From assembly GCA_026392045.1 (NCBI GenBank), contig JAPLCU010000029.1, forward strand, positions 1 through 44,505: a stretch of 44,505 nucleotides of DNA, given 5' to 3'. Below are positions 26,466-33,801 of this stretch, piece after piece. Position 1 is the stretch's first letter. Each line of letters starts with the position of its first letter. Under the pieces are notes generated by a model. The model was not told the origin of the DNA. It ran no database searches and was given only the letters and a program-made list of their open reading frames with translations. Both the position numbers and the translations under genes were made by a program. The stretch comes from Armatimonadota bacterium. GTDB taxonomy: Bacteria; Armatimonadota; UBA5829.

Positions 26466-26894
26466 GTGACTCTGCTTGAACAGAAATATAGATCAGCATT
26501 CGCTTCACCTGTCTTTGCTGGCGTTTGGATTGTTGGAATGTATGCGGATGCACTTCTATATGCATTCAATGTGCTTACAGGAATTGGCTCTTGGAACAGA
26601 ATCTGCCAATCCGCACAAGCGCTGATCGCATGCACAGCAATGTGGCTTATAGTGTTTGTCGGTGCTTATAAGAAATGGTCTCTATGGAGAGCTATGTTAT
26701 CAGGTGGCTTGATCTTTATGGTCTTTGATATACCATCCGCTCCATCTTTTTGGATACACGCTGAATCTTCATCGCAATTCGGCTGGAGTTTAAGCAAATT
26801 GACTCTGGTGTTTCTTACAAAGCTGTCTACATTGGTTTGGGTTCTACTTAGCGCACGATGGCTGCAAAGGCAGCAAGGCGACAGGTCAGACTAG
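26466..26894 (+). CDS. Membrane protein of unknown function
   Basis: This 142-residue protein is not recognised. It has about four predicted transmembrane segments (19-38, 50-67, 77-95 and 108-132) and a short basic C-terminus (RWLQRQQGDRSD). It starts at GTG 26466, with AAGGAGG at 26453-26459 six bases upstream. It is the second gene of a two-gene unit with the preceding small membrane protein. No motif suggests a catalytic role. Confidence 0.65.
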   Translation: MTLLEQKYRSAFASPVFAGVWIVGMYADALLYAFNVLTGIGSWNRICQSAQALIACTAMWLIVFVGAYKKWSLWRAMLSGGLIFMVFDIPSAPSFWIHAESSSQFGWSLSKLTLVFLTKLSTLVWVLLSARWLQRQQGDRSD

Positions 26895-26929
26895 CGATAT
26901 CGTTTTAGCTAACATGCATGGGTGGATGT

Positions 26930-26957
26930 TTCGTTGCTTCGGCAGCAGTGAATTCTG
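26930..26957. repeat. 28-bp direct repeat, left copy
   Basis: The sequence beginning TTCGTTGCTTCGGCAGCAGT is identical at 27449-27476, so the two copies flank the membrane protein gene at 27020-27439. A related copy at 33497-33514 forms a hairpin with GCTGCCGAAGC at 33550-33560, which suggests that these are arms of a palindromic repeat. Confidence 0.75.
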
Positions 26958-27019
26958 CACTATCTCTGGATTACCAGTCAGGCGGGTTATAATGGGTATA
27001 TAAGAATGGAGTTTTAGGG

Positions 27020-27439
27020 ATGAGCGCAAGACGAATTACACCGCTTATGAATAAGATTGGGGCCCTTGTTATGGGTGTGGCAGTAGGCGCATTGGGAAGT
27101 GGCTTGCTGGGTCTTTTTTTACTGCTGATCGTATTGCACAGTCCATCGTTTTTCCTGCATAGGATCAAGCCTGTTTTGTTTATACTGCTACATTGTTCGA
27201 TAGGGCCTTGTTCTTTACTAGCTGGATTTGTTGCCGGCACTCGTTGGTATGCTGCCAACGATAGAACAAAGACAGCAGTTTATATCGGAACACTTGTTGG
27301 CGTATTCTATGCAGCTGGACTTGTTGGTGTGTTGGCTCCATATTCTTTGGTTGCGCCGAAGATGTTGATAGTAGATGCTGCGCTAGCTCTTGCGACTGGT
27401 CCGGTTTTGTACTGGTGGTGCAGGGAAGTCGCTGAATGA
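27020..27439 (+). CDS. Membrane protein of unknown function
   Basis: This 139-residue protein is not recognised. It has four predicted transmembrane segments: a Gly-rich first helix (ALVMGVAVGALGSGLLGLF), a second around 50-70, and two after residue 85 (YIGTLVGVFYAAGLVGVLA and ALALATGPVLYWW). A Cys pair (HCSIGPCS) lies in helix 2. AGGG before the ATG is a minimal ribosome binding site. It is bracketed by identical 28-bp direct repeats. The profile resembles small TIGR/YIP-type membrane proteins but no family can be named. Confidence 0.6.
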   Translation: MSARRITPLMNKIGALVMGVAVGALGSGLLGLFLLLIVLHSPSFFLHRIKPVLFILLHCSIGPCSLLAGFVAGTRWYAANDRTKTAVYIGTLVGVFYAAGLVGVLAPYSLVAPKMLIVDAALALATGPVLYWWCREVAE

Positions 27440-27448
27440 TGATATAAG

Positions 27449-27476
27449 TTCGTTGCTTCGGCAGCAGTGAATTCTG
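27449..27476. repeat. 28-bp direct repeat, right copy
   Basis: This is identical to 26930-26957, immediately downstream of the membrane protein gene. It runs directly into the G-rich REP array that follows. Confidence 0.75.
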
Positions 27477-27478
27477 TG

Positions 27479-27661
27479 GGAAAAGGGTGCGAAAAGGGAA
27501 AAGGGGACAGGGGGAAAAGGGGGGAAAAGGGGACGGAGCCCTTTATTCGCCAGACGCAAAGCTGCCAGCCTCGGGGTTAACGTAACTGATTGCCGCATCG
27601 AGTATTGGGGACGGAGCCCTTTTTGACAGTAATTCCTCCAAGAATGTACGTCCCCTTTTAA
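27479..27661. repeat. G-rich array and two REP copies
   Basis: GGGAAAAG-type units (27479-27530) lead into GGGGACGGAGCCCTTTATTCG (ending 27550). A second REP, bounded by GGGGACG and CGTCCCC, spans 27607-27654. Its first 40 bp recur at 28607, next to the RAYT gene. Between them, at 27555-27595, lies a motif shared with 33441-33480. Confidence 0.75.
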
Positions 27662-27704
27662 CGTGGACAAGTAAGAATGCAAGTTCTAAGGAGGTAAGAT
27701 TCAT

Positions 27705-28582
27705 ATGTCCCGTTTACTATTGATAACGCTGTTCTTTACTTTAGTCGTGAGCAGCGCTAAAGCAGAGCAAGCGAAATTCGCAAAGGAAGTAATCAAGGAC
27801 GATATAAAACTGGAACTGCAATTGGAGAAATCTGATTTCATCGTGGGTGAGCCAATCTTGATTACGGTAAGTTTAACCAATTGCCAGACTGAAAAACGCT
27901 GGTTGGCCGAAGTCTATTGCGGCTGTACTGTCAAAGTTGCGGTATATGACTGTTCTGGCAAAGATATGCGTTCTTCATTAGTGGATTCCTCCACAATAAT
28001 ACCGCAAGATTTTCGTTGGGAATTTGCGCCTGGGCAGACAAGATCGGTGCAACTCGATCTATATTCCCAGGTTCGCTATCCTTTGTCGGCAGGACAATAC
28101 ACGCTTACTACTTCTTACTTTGCTCCGAAGAATGTTGTTGACGTGTGGCATGGTAGACTAACTACATCAAAGTTGGCGTTTGTAGTCACGGAGCCTAACG
28201 GTGAAGAGAAGGCTGCTGCTGAGATGTTTGCTGAAGCAAGAGCAAGTGACAACGGGCTGAATACAATCCAGGATGCCATAGATAGTTTGAACGCCTTAAG
28301 GACCCAAATGTAGGTGGTCGCTTCGCGCGCTTTGTCGGTTATTTTGAGGCCAAGTGCTATCGAATCACAAAGAACTACACAAAGGAGTTTGAGTTGATGA
28401 AGCAGTATGCGAAAGATCATCCCGATGTACCTTACTATACTAAAGATGCGATTAGCATGGCAGGGAGGTTAGCTGAGAACGTCGGCGATTACAAATTGGC
28501 GCGCGAGTGTTATGAAAAACTGCCTGCCGGTTACGAGCAACAAGAGGCGATAAAGAGGCTTGATGAGAAGATGCGTAAATAG
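27705..28582 (+). pseudogene. Frameshifted secreted protein with C-terminal TPR-like region
   Basis: The first frame (27705-28313) encodes a signal peptide (MSRLLLITLFFTLVVSSAKA), then a beta-sandwich domain (VGEPILITVSLTN, Cys-rich AEVYCGCTVKVAVYDC, PLSAGQYTLTTSYF) and the start of a helical segment, DAIDSLNAL, before a TAG. The protein continues in the next frame from 28286: GGRFARFVGYFEAKCYR, then DVPYYTKDAISMAGRLAENV and DYKLARECYEKLPAGYE, a TPR-like tail ending at 28582. One extra A in the AA at 28298-28299 would join them as NALKDPNVGGRF. So this is a gene broken by a one-base deletion, or a sequencing error. AGGAGG lies upstream of the ATG. Function unknown; an intracellular proteinase inhibitor-like (BsuPI) sandwich is possible. 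Confidence 0.7.
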
Positions 28583-28650
28583 GGAAAAGGGGGAAAAGGG
28601 GGAAAAGGGGACGGAGCCCTTTTTGACAGTAATTCCCCAAAGAATGTATA
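28580..28650. repeat. REP element upstream of the RAYT gene
   Basis: GGGAAAA units lead into GGGGACGGAGCCCTTTTTGA (from 28607). From there to 28648 the sequence matches 27607-27648 with only a few differences, a distance of 1000 bp. It ends about 10 bp before the RAYT start codon. Confidence 0.8.
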
Positions 28651-28658
28651 ATTGACGC

Positions 28659-29321
28659 ATGCCAAGAGTTGCCCGAGCCGTGGTAGACGGCATCCCATAT
28701 CACATAACTCAACGTGGAAACCGTCGGCAAGACGTGTTTTTTGACGATGCCGACCGCCGCCAGTATTTGTCGTATCTGAAAGATTACGCCGACAGATATG
28801 GCCTGGAAATCCTGGCTTATTGTTTGATGACAAATCATGTCCACATCGTAGCTGTTCCTCGCGTCCCTGACGCTATTGCGCTCACTCTTCGATCCGTTCA
28901 CATGCGCCACAGCCAGATGATCAATGCAAGATTCGGTTGGAGCGGCCATCTTTGGCAGGGGCGTTACTTCTCGACCGCTCTGGACGATGCTCATCTTTGG
29001 GCGGCAGTGCGATATGTGGAGCGAAATCCGGTTCGCGCTGGCATCATTTCGAAGCCCGGAGACTACGCTTGGAGCAGCGCTAAGCATCACCTGGGTCTGA
29101 AAATAGACAAGCTGATATCTGGAGATGGTAAGTGGTCCGGCCCAGTGGACAACTGGGACAAAGTATTGCAGGATGAAGAAGACGCAGCGCTTGTCGATTT
29201 GCTGAGGAACAGAACTCGAAGCGGGTTTCCATGCGGCGATGAAGAATTTGTGCACAAACTCTCGACTGCTTTGGGAAGACCATTACTAAACCGCGGCCGT
29301 GGACGACCAAGAAAGCAATAA
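28659..29321 (+). CDS. REP-associated tyrosine transposase (RAYT, Y1_Tnp family)
   Basis: This 220-residue protein is an IS200/IS605-like HUH single-strand transposase of the RAYT group. It has PYHITQRGNRRQDVFFDDADR at the N-terminus, the HUH motif in LMTNHVHIVAVP, then FGWSGHLWQGRYFS and the catalytic-Tyr helix AAVRYVERNPVRAG followed by YAWSSAKHH. RAYTs are domesticated or semi-mobile transposases that recognise and spread REP hairpins. The gene is flanked by REP copies: one ending just before the ATG and one overlapping the stop codon in opposite orientation. Other copies are at 26078 and 27530-27661. The gene appears intact. The C-terminal 50 residues beyond the core (ending GRGRPRKQ) are basic. 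Confidence 0.92.
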   Translation: MPRVARAVVDGIPYHITQRGNRRQDVFFDDADRRQYLSYLKDYADRYGLEILAYCLMTNHVHIVAVPRVPDAIALTLRSVHMRHSQMINARFGWSGHLWQGRYFSTALDDAHLWAAVRYVERNPVRAGIISKPGDYAWSSAKHHLGLKIDKLISGDGKWSGPVDNWDKVLQDEEDAALVDLLRNRTRSGFPCGDEEFVHKLSTALGRPLLNRGRGRPRKQ

Positions 29322-29340
29322 AAGGGCTCCGTCCCCTTAT
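29317..29340. repeat. REP element at the RAYT stop codon
   Basis: AATAAAAGGGCTCCGTCCCC overlaps the TAA and is the reverse complement of the REP core at 28607-28620. The two inverted copies bracket the transposase gene. Confidence 0.8.
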
Positions 29341-29350
29341 AAGGAAAACC

Positions 29351-30559
29351 ATGAAACTCAAGATTCTGGCTCCATTGACTATCATAATTGCTGTTGCCAT
29401 CGCTGTGATGGTGAATCTTCGACCTATGCCTGCGGGCGGCGCTGAGAATGTGCTGGTGGTGCGCAACGGCAACAGCCCTGTCTCATGCCGCATCACTGAG
29501 TATTATATGGCCAAACGCAACATTGCGCGCGGAAATCTGGTCACGGTAAATGTCATCGACTCCAGCCTCAACGCCGCAAACGAGGACATTCCATTGGTTG
29601 ACTATATAGAGAAGATTGAAAAGCCGATCAGCGAATTCCTGAAAAGCAATAAGCTGGAGGAAAAGGTTCAGTATATAGTGCTCACAAAGGGTATTCCTAT
29701 CAGAATTTCATCAGATTCCGCTTCCGGTGTGAATGGTCAGGCGGTGGATAGCATACTTGCCGTATTGGGCTGCGTTAAGCCGATGGTCTTAAAGATGGGA
29801 ACACCGGATAAGCCCATTATAGGTGTTATAAATCGATATTGGCGTTCAAAAGAACCGTTTTCTCACAGCAAATACGGCGGGTATCTTGTTACTCGGCTGG
29901 ACGGCTACACTGAGGCGGATGCGAAGGCGCTGGTCGACCGCGCGCTGGATACGCAGTCTTTCCCAATATATGTGCTGCTGGATGCGAAAACCAAGCCATC
30001 AGCCGATAATGTTTCAAAGCAGCCGATATCAATTCTAAATCCCGATGGTACCACCAACAAGACTTTTGGGATAACTTATGGTGACTTCGATGCAGATATG
30101 CTTTGCGCGAGCCAGGTGATATCCGGTAGAGAAGGGGTTTCAATGCAACTGGATGTGGCAAAGGAGTTTGTTTCAAGTGATAAGCCCCTAACCATATATG
30201 TTTCTTGGGGAAGCAATGGGGGCGCGGAATATAAGGCGGAAATCTATCACAGCCTCAAGTTTGCGCCTCGCAGCATTGTGGAGACGGCGGTATCATCCAG
30301 CGGACGCACACTCTTGCCCACCAAAGGCGGGCAATCGCTCATAGCCGATCTGATTTCGCAGGGCGCCGCTGGGGCGAAGGGTTATGTGTCGGAGCCTTAT
30401 CTGCATGCGATGGCCTCTCCGAGTGTCCTGGTGGACTTCTACACATCCGGGCGCAACCTCGCCGAATCATATTACGCAGCATCGCGCTTCATCGCATGGA
30501 AAGACATAGTGCTCGGCGACCCATTATGCAAATTGGATACACAAAAGGGAGCAAAGTAG
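29351..30559 (+). CDS. TIGR03790-like secreted protein
   Basis: This 402-residue exported protein has an N-terminal hydrophobic helix (about 4-22). The mature start AENVLVVRNGNSPVSCRITEYYMAKRNI, followed by VQYIVLTKGIPIRI and later YVSEPYLHAMASPSVL and DPLCKL, is the pattern of the TIGR03790 family found in Planctomycetota, Acidobacteriota and similar bacteria, of unknown function. The fold looks like a caspase-hemoglobinase or gingipain-like alpha/beta domain: strands ending in TKGIPI, YVSWGSNGG and the GAAGAKGYVSEP turn. No catalytic His-Cys pair can be assigned with confidence. AAGGAAA lies upstream of the ATG. The gene follows the RAYT by 29 bp. Confidence 0.75.
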   Translation: MKLKILAPLTIIIAVAIAVMVNLRPMPAGGAENVLVVRNGNSPVSCRITEYYMAKRNIARGNLVTVNVIDSSLNAANEDIPLVDYIEKIEKPISEFLKSNKLEEKVQYIVLTKGIPIRISSDSASGVNGQAVDSILAVLGCVKPMVLKMGTPDKPIIGVINRYWRSKEPFSHSKYGGYLVTRLDGYTEADAKALVDRALDTQSFPIYVLLDAKTKPSADNVSKQPISILNPDGTTNKTFGITYGDFDADMLCASQVISGREGVSMQLDVAKEFVSSDKPLTIYVSWGSNGGAEYKAEIYHSLKFAPRSIVETAVSSSGRTLLPTKGGQSLIADLISQGAAGAKGYVSEPYLHAMASPSVLVDFYTSGRNLAESYYAASRFIAWKDIVLGDPLCKLDTQKGAK

Positions 30560-30706
30560 GCAATGCGCGGCTGGAGCCCACACGAATGGTCAAGCCAAAC
30601 CTGTTCTGTGCTTCCGTAACAGCATTTTATTTTTGGATACTGGGTAACTTTAAGTGAGCAGATGCGTTAATATCAATGAAATGAACTTTTTCTGAGAGGT
30701 AATAAC

Positions 30707-31882
30707 ATGGCTCGCCTATTTAGACTAATCAGTTGCATATTTATTCTCGTTGTCATTATATGCTCAAACGCTGCCGCTGCCAAAGTGCCCGAAAAGACCC
30801 TGCATTGGGCGGACAGGCTGCTGGCGACAGCAAATCGGCCTTTTTCGCAGTGGAGTGGCGATTGCAGGCGGCCTTGGGATGCATTGGATGCAAAAGATGC
30901 TTATCTTCAAGCGATCAAAAAGTATGGCCGAGACGCTCGATTACTTACAGGCCTCGCACGATCTCAGATGCTCCTTGGCGAGTACAGCGATGCCGTTCGC
31001 AACTATCAAAACGCCCTGCAACTAACACCACGAGACAAAAAGCTGAATAACGAGCTTGGTCTGGTTGTTCTATCGGAATCTGTCTCAAAGCTCGCGATTG
31101 AATCGCTGCCCAAGAGTCACAAGGTAATCAGAGCGCTGCGCTATCCAGATCAAAAAGGCATGGTCTGGTTTGTTTTGTCTGCGGTTCACCAGGAGGGCCA
31201 TTTTGACGACGAGTATAGCGATATCAGGCTGACGGTCTTCCAAAAACGATCAAGTCAACTGAAAAAGCTGTGGCAATCAGATGCGTTGCATCACTCTCAG
31301 CTCGATTCAGCCAACATAATATCGCTATTACTTGAGGACATTACAGCCGATGGAGAGCCTGATATTCTGGTCCCTGCAATCTTTGTAGGCGGCAGTTGGG
31401 CGCCTTCCTATTTGGCTGTTTTTAGATGGCATAACGGCAAGATGCGCAAGCTGCTGGGAGTTAGCAGCGACCTGCCGCTCATAATATCAGATTTCAACCA
31501 TGACGGACGGTACGAGATCAACAATTGGCACGTTGTCGGTTGGAATCTCAGCCACGCGGAACAACCTTATTGGACCAATATTTATGCTTACAAGAATGAT
31601 AAATATCAACTTGCCAACGGTGACTTTCCAAGGCAATACCGCGAGTTAGCTGCAGACATCAAGCAGCGACTCAAGACATACCCAAATGACTGGGAGCTAT
31701 TGAAATACCAGGGCATAATCTGCCAAATCCAACGCCGCCCGGCTATGGCGCTGCGCTATTTCAAACGAGCTCTCAGAATATTCAGGACAACCCTCGGAGA
31801 TGAGACCGATCCAGAGTTCAAGCCGCGCATGAATCATGAAATTCAGGATATCGAGAGAAGAATAGGCGCACTGAGCCGTTAG
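30707..31882 (+). CDS. Secreted TPR protein with FG-GAP/VCBS-like segment
   Basis: This 391-residue protein has a signal peptide (about 1-25, ending CSNAAAA). A TPR pair follows (about 60-120: AKDAYLQAIKKYGRDARLLTGLARSQ and GEYSDAVRNYQNALQLTPRD). The centre (about 150-290) is beta-rich with two Ca-binding-like repeats, LLLEDITADGEPDILVPAIF and IISDFNHDGRYEINNW, like the FG-GAP/VCBS propeller repeats. A final TPR-like stretch (RRPAMALRYFKRALRIF) closes it. It probably acts as a periplasmic or surface scaffold; the partner is unknown. AGAGGTAA precedes the ATG. It stands alone. Confidence 0.65.
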   Translation: MARLFRLISCIFILVVIICSNAAAAKVPEKTLHWADRLLATANRPFSQWSGDCRRPWDALDAKDAYLQAIKKYGRDARLLTGLARSQMLLGEYSDAVRNYQNALQLTPRDKKLNNELGLVVLSESVSKLAIESLPKSHKVIRALRYPDQKGMVWFVLSAVHQEGHFDDEYSDIRLTVFQKRSSQLKKLWQSDALHHSQLDSANIISLLLEDITADGEPDILVPAIFVGGSWAPSYLAVFRWHNGKMRKLLGVSSDLPLIISDFNHDGRYEINNWHVVGWNLSHAEQPYWTNIYAYKNDKYQLANGDFPRQYRELAADIKQRLKTYPNDWELLKYQGIICQIQRRPAMALRYFKRALRIFRTTLGDETDPEFKPRMNHEIQDIERRIGALSR

Positions 31883-31898
31883 TGTCGTCTTGTTTAGT

Positions 31899-31921
31899 TG
31901 TTTCGGCAAACCCTTTTTAAT
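31899..31921. repeat. Partial copy of the CCCTTTTCCCGAAAC palindrome
   Basis: TGTTTCGGCAAACCCTTTTT matches the left half of the 26-bp palindrome at 33341-33366, without the right arm. It lies in the spacer before the encapsulin pair. Confidence 0.5.
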
Positions 31922-32020
31922 CCCCGGAGTCGCTAATCCCCTCAAAGTTTTGTCAGCCTCCCTTACGGGTACACCCAAAGATACACATATAACTTTGCAC
32001 CCTAATACGGAGGTAAATGT

Positions 32021-32434
32021 ATGCCTGCTTTTCCTGATCCCTTTTACGGGAACGTGCCTGATAGAAAAATGGCTCTTGGTGAACTTGTCCGGGCTTTGCG
32101 CTTGAATGTTGCGGCAGAAGAGGAAGCCGCAGCTTTATATGAAGCCCACGCCGACGCCACCGACAACCCCCTCGCGCGCAAAGTTCTGATTGATATAGCC
32201 AATGAAGAGCGTGTGCACGTGGGCGAATTTATCCAACTAATTAACATCCTCTCGGCAGGCGATGAAATTGCCTGGATGCAGAATGGCTATGAAGAAGTTA
32301 GAGAGATGGCTGAGGCAGTTGCGCGCGGAGACCTTGAGCCCGACACCCCCGCCGAAAAAGCGGCTAAAGAACATGGCCTGGCGGCTGGGGGCAATGGAAA
32401 TGGCAATGCGGCTACCATCGGTTCAATGAAATAA
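32021..32434 (+). CDS. Encapsulated ferritin-like cargo protein (EncFtn/Flp type)
   Basis: This 137-residue two-helix ferritin-like protein is the cargo of the encapsulin encoded 25 bp downstream. Helix 1, ELVRALRLNVAAEEEAAALYE (ligand Glu around 33-35), and helix 2, LARKVLIDIANEERVHVGEF (Glu62/63, His66), give the E...E-x-x-H metal set of EncFtn, which assembles as a ring of dimers with a ferroxidase site at the dimer interface. A flexible Gly/Asn-rich linker (GGNGNGNA) leads to a C-terminal targeting peptide ATIGSMK, a variant of the LTVGSLR type peptide that binds the shell interior. GGAGGT six bases before the ATG gives strong translation. The pair would oxidise and store iron in a nanocompartment. 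Confidence 0.92.
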   Translation: MPAFPDPFYGNVPDRKMALGELVRALRLNVAAEEEAAALYEAHADATDNPLARKVLIDIANEERVHVGEFIQLINILSAGDEIAWMQNGYEEVREMAEAVARGDLEPDTPAEKAAKEHGLAAGGNGNGNAATIGSMK

Positions 32435-32459
32435 TGCTTCACAGAAGGGACTGCGAATA

Positions 32460-33266
32460 ATGGCCAACAAATATCTTGGACGTGAAGATGCGCCGTTTGG
32501 CAATGAAATATGGGGAAAGCTGGATGAAGTTGTGATTTTAGCGGCCAAGGCCCAGCTTTCAGGCAGAAAACTACTGGATATAGATGGGCCTTACGGGCTT
32601 CAGATGAAAAGCTTTCCTCTGCTGGATAAGGTCGTAAGCGAGAACTGCGCCACGCTTAGCTCATCGGCTGTAATGCCAGTTCCGATGATCGAGACCACAT
32701 TCAGCCTTGGCTCGCGAGATTTAGCCACTTTCGAGGAGACGGGTTTCTCTCTGGACACCTCCGCGGTTGCCAAAGCCGCGATGACCGCCGCCGTCGCTGA
32801 GGACATGCTCATCTTTGAGGGAAACAAAGCTCTTGGAATAGACGGTCTATTGACAGCCGAGGAAGCGCAGCGCCTCAAACTCGGCAATTGGGATGAGATC
32901 GGAACTGCCGCGAGCGATATAATCAAAGCAGTTACCACGCTCGATGATGCGGGTTTCCACGGCCCTTACCTGCTCGCGCTGGCTCCGGGGCTCTATAACA
33001 TGCTCCACAGGCTCTACCCACAGGGGTATCAGATCGAGCTTCAGCACATCGAGAGCATAGTGGGCAGCAGCGTGATCAAGGCTCCGGGCATCAAAAGCGG
33101 CGGCATTCTCATTGCGGAGGGCAAGCAATTTGCCGCTATACTCATCGGTCAGGATATGACCGTTGGGTTCATTGGGCCTGAGGAATCATCATTGAAGTTC
33201 AAAATCACCGAGAGCCTGGCGCCGTTTATCAAGGCGCCATCGTCTGTTTGTGTATTGAATATTTAG
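32460..33266 (+). CDS. Encapsulin nanocompartment shell protein (family 1)
   Basis: This 268-residue protein has the HK97-like fold and self-assembles into an icosahedral protein shell. Family 1 signatures are visible: the N-terminal arm NKYLGREDAPFGNEIWGKLDEVV, the P-domain helix and the ELATFEETG-like segment RDLATFEETGFSLDTSA, NKALGIDGLL, and the C-terminal GFIGPEESSLKFKITESLAPFI. The ferritin-like cargo gene lies 25 bp upstream, so the operon is cargo then shell, as in EncFtn systems. AGAAGGGA lies ten bases before the ATG. The length matches family 1 T=1 shells (about 265 residues). A palindromic repeat 80 bp downstream could act as terminator. Confidence 0.95.
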   Translation: MANKYLGREDAPFGNEIWGKLDEVVILAAKAQLSGRKLLDIDGPYGLQMKSFPLLDKVVSENCATLSSSAVMPVPMIETTFSLGSRDLATFEETGFSLDTSAVAKAAMTAAVAEDMLIFEGNKALGIDGLLTAEEAQRLKLGNWDEIGTAASDIIKAVTTLDDAGFHGPYLLALAPGLYNMLHRLYPQGYQIELQHIESIVGSSVIKAPGIKSGGILIAEGKQFAAILIGQDMTVGFIGPEESSLKFKITESLAPFIKAPSSVCVLNI

Positions 33267-33613
33267 GATCAGTGCATTCGGCGTCGGGATTAGTTGTTAG
33301 TTGTTGTTAGTTGTTTCGGCGTCGGGATTAGTTGTTAGTTGTTTCGGGAAACCCTTTTCCCGAAACCGCCCGCTACACAAATAAACCCCCAAATCCAGCC
33401 TCATCCCATTCATTCCCTTCAGCGTCTCAGTGTGATTTTTGCAAAGAGCACAGCCTCGATTAACGTAACAGCTCAGTCTTTATGAGTAATTAGCCCCGTT
33501 GCTTCGGTAGCAGTTGGTTTGCAGGGGGTTGACAATCTAAACAAAGGTCGCTGCCGAAGCCGCCGCAAAGTCGGTAATCATCAAGAGTGAGCTCTTACCG
33601 ATTAACTGGAATT
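33267..33613. other. Repeat-filled spacer before the manganese riboswitch
   Basis: No gene. TCGGCGTCGGGATTAGTTGT-type sequence occurs twice in tandem (33278-33305 and 33316-33343). The perfect 26-bp palindrome follows at 33341-33366. GCAAAG with CAGCCTCG and TTAACGTAAC (33441-33480) repeats a motif at 27555-27595. CGTTGCTTCGGTAGCAG (33497-33513) faces GCTGCCGAAGC (33550-33560). CAAGAGTGAGCTCTTACC (33582-33599) is the reverse complement of 16431-16448. Confidence 0.7.
33341..33366. repeat. 26-bp perfect palindrome, intergenic copy
   Basis: Arms GTTTCGGGAAA and TTTCCCGAAAC surround CCCT. An identical 26-bp copy lies inside mnmG at 36679-36704. Degenerate or partial copies are at about 3346-3375, 5381-5398 and 31899-31921. 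Confidence 0.85.
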
Positions 33614-33642
33614 TTGCAATCTAACCCCGCCCCTGCTATAAT
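33614..33642 (+). promoter_or_regulatory. Sigma-70-type promoter of the manganese riboswitch
   Basis: TTGCAA (33614-33619) and a perfect TATAAT (33637-33642) are separated by 17 bp. The predicted start, near 33650, coincides with the 5' strand of the riboswitch P1 helix. Confidence 0.75.
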
Positions 33643-33650
33643 AGAATCTC

Positions 33651-33743
33651 CGTAAAGGGGAGTAGCTGTTCTGGGTAGAGTCAACATACTGGCCTTCGGG
33701 TCTGGTTCTACCGGCCTGATTTTGGCTTAGTGAGACCTTTGCG
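33651..33743 (+). ncRNA. yybP-ykoY manganese riboswitch
   Basis: The conserved core is clear: AAAGGGGAGTAGC at the 5' side and GCTTAGTGAGACCTTTGC at the 3' side, as in the yybP-ykoY class. P1 forms between CGTAAAGG (33651-33658) and CCTTTGCG (33736-33743). This class senses Mn2+ and usually raises expression of Mn exporters. The gene downstream is a GDT1-type transporter, which is a known member of the regulon. The 3' strand of P1 is also the 5' half of the following terminator stem, so ligand binding should prevent termination. Confidence 0.93.
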
Positions 33744-33771
33744 TCCAACTTTGGGCGCAAGGGTCTTTTTT
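33735..33771 (+). terminator. Intrinsic terminator, expression platform of the Mn riboswitch
   Basis: ACCTTTGCGTCC (33735-33746) pairs along all 12 positions (G-U included) with GGGCGCAAGGGT (33753-33764) around AACTTT, followed by C and six T. It overlaps P1 of the aptamer, so the two helices exclude each other. The predicted logic is ON with Mn2+. Confidence 0.9.
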
Positions 33772-33801
33772 ATTGAGCACGGTAATTAAGGAGTTTGGTT
33801 A

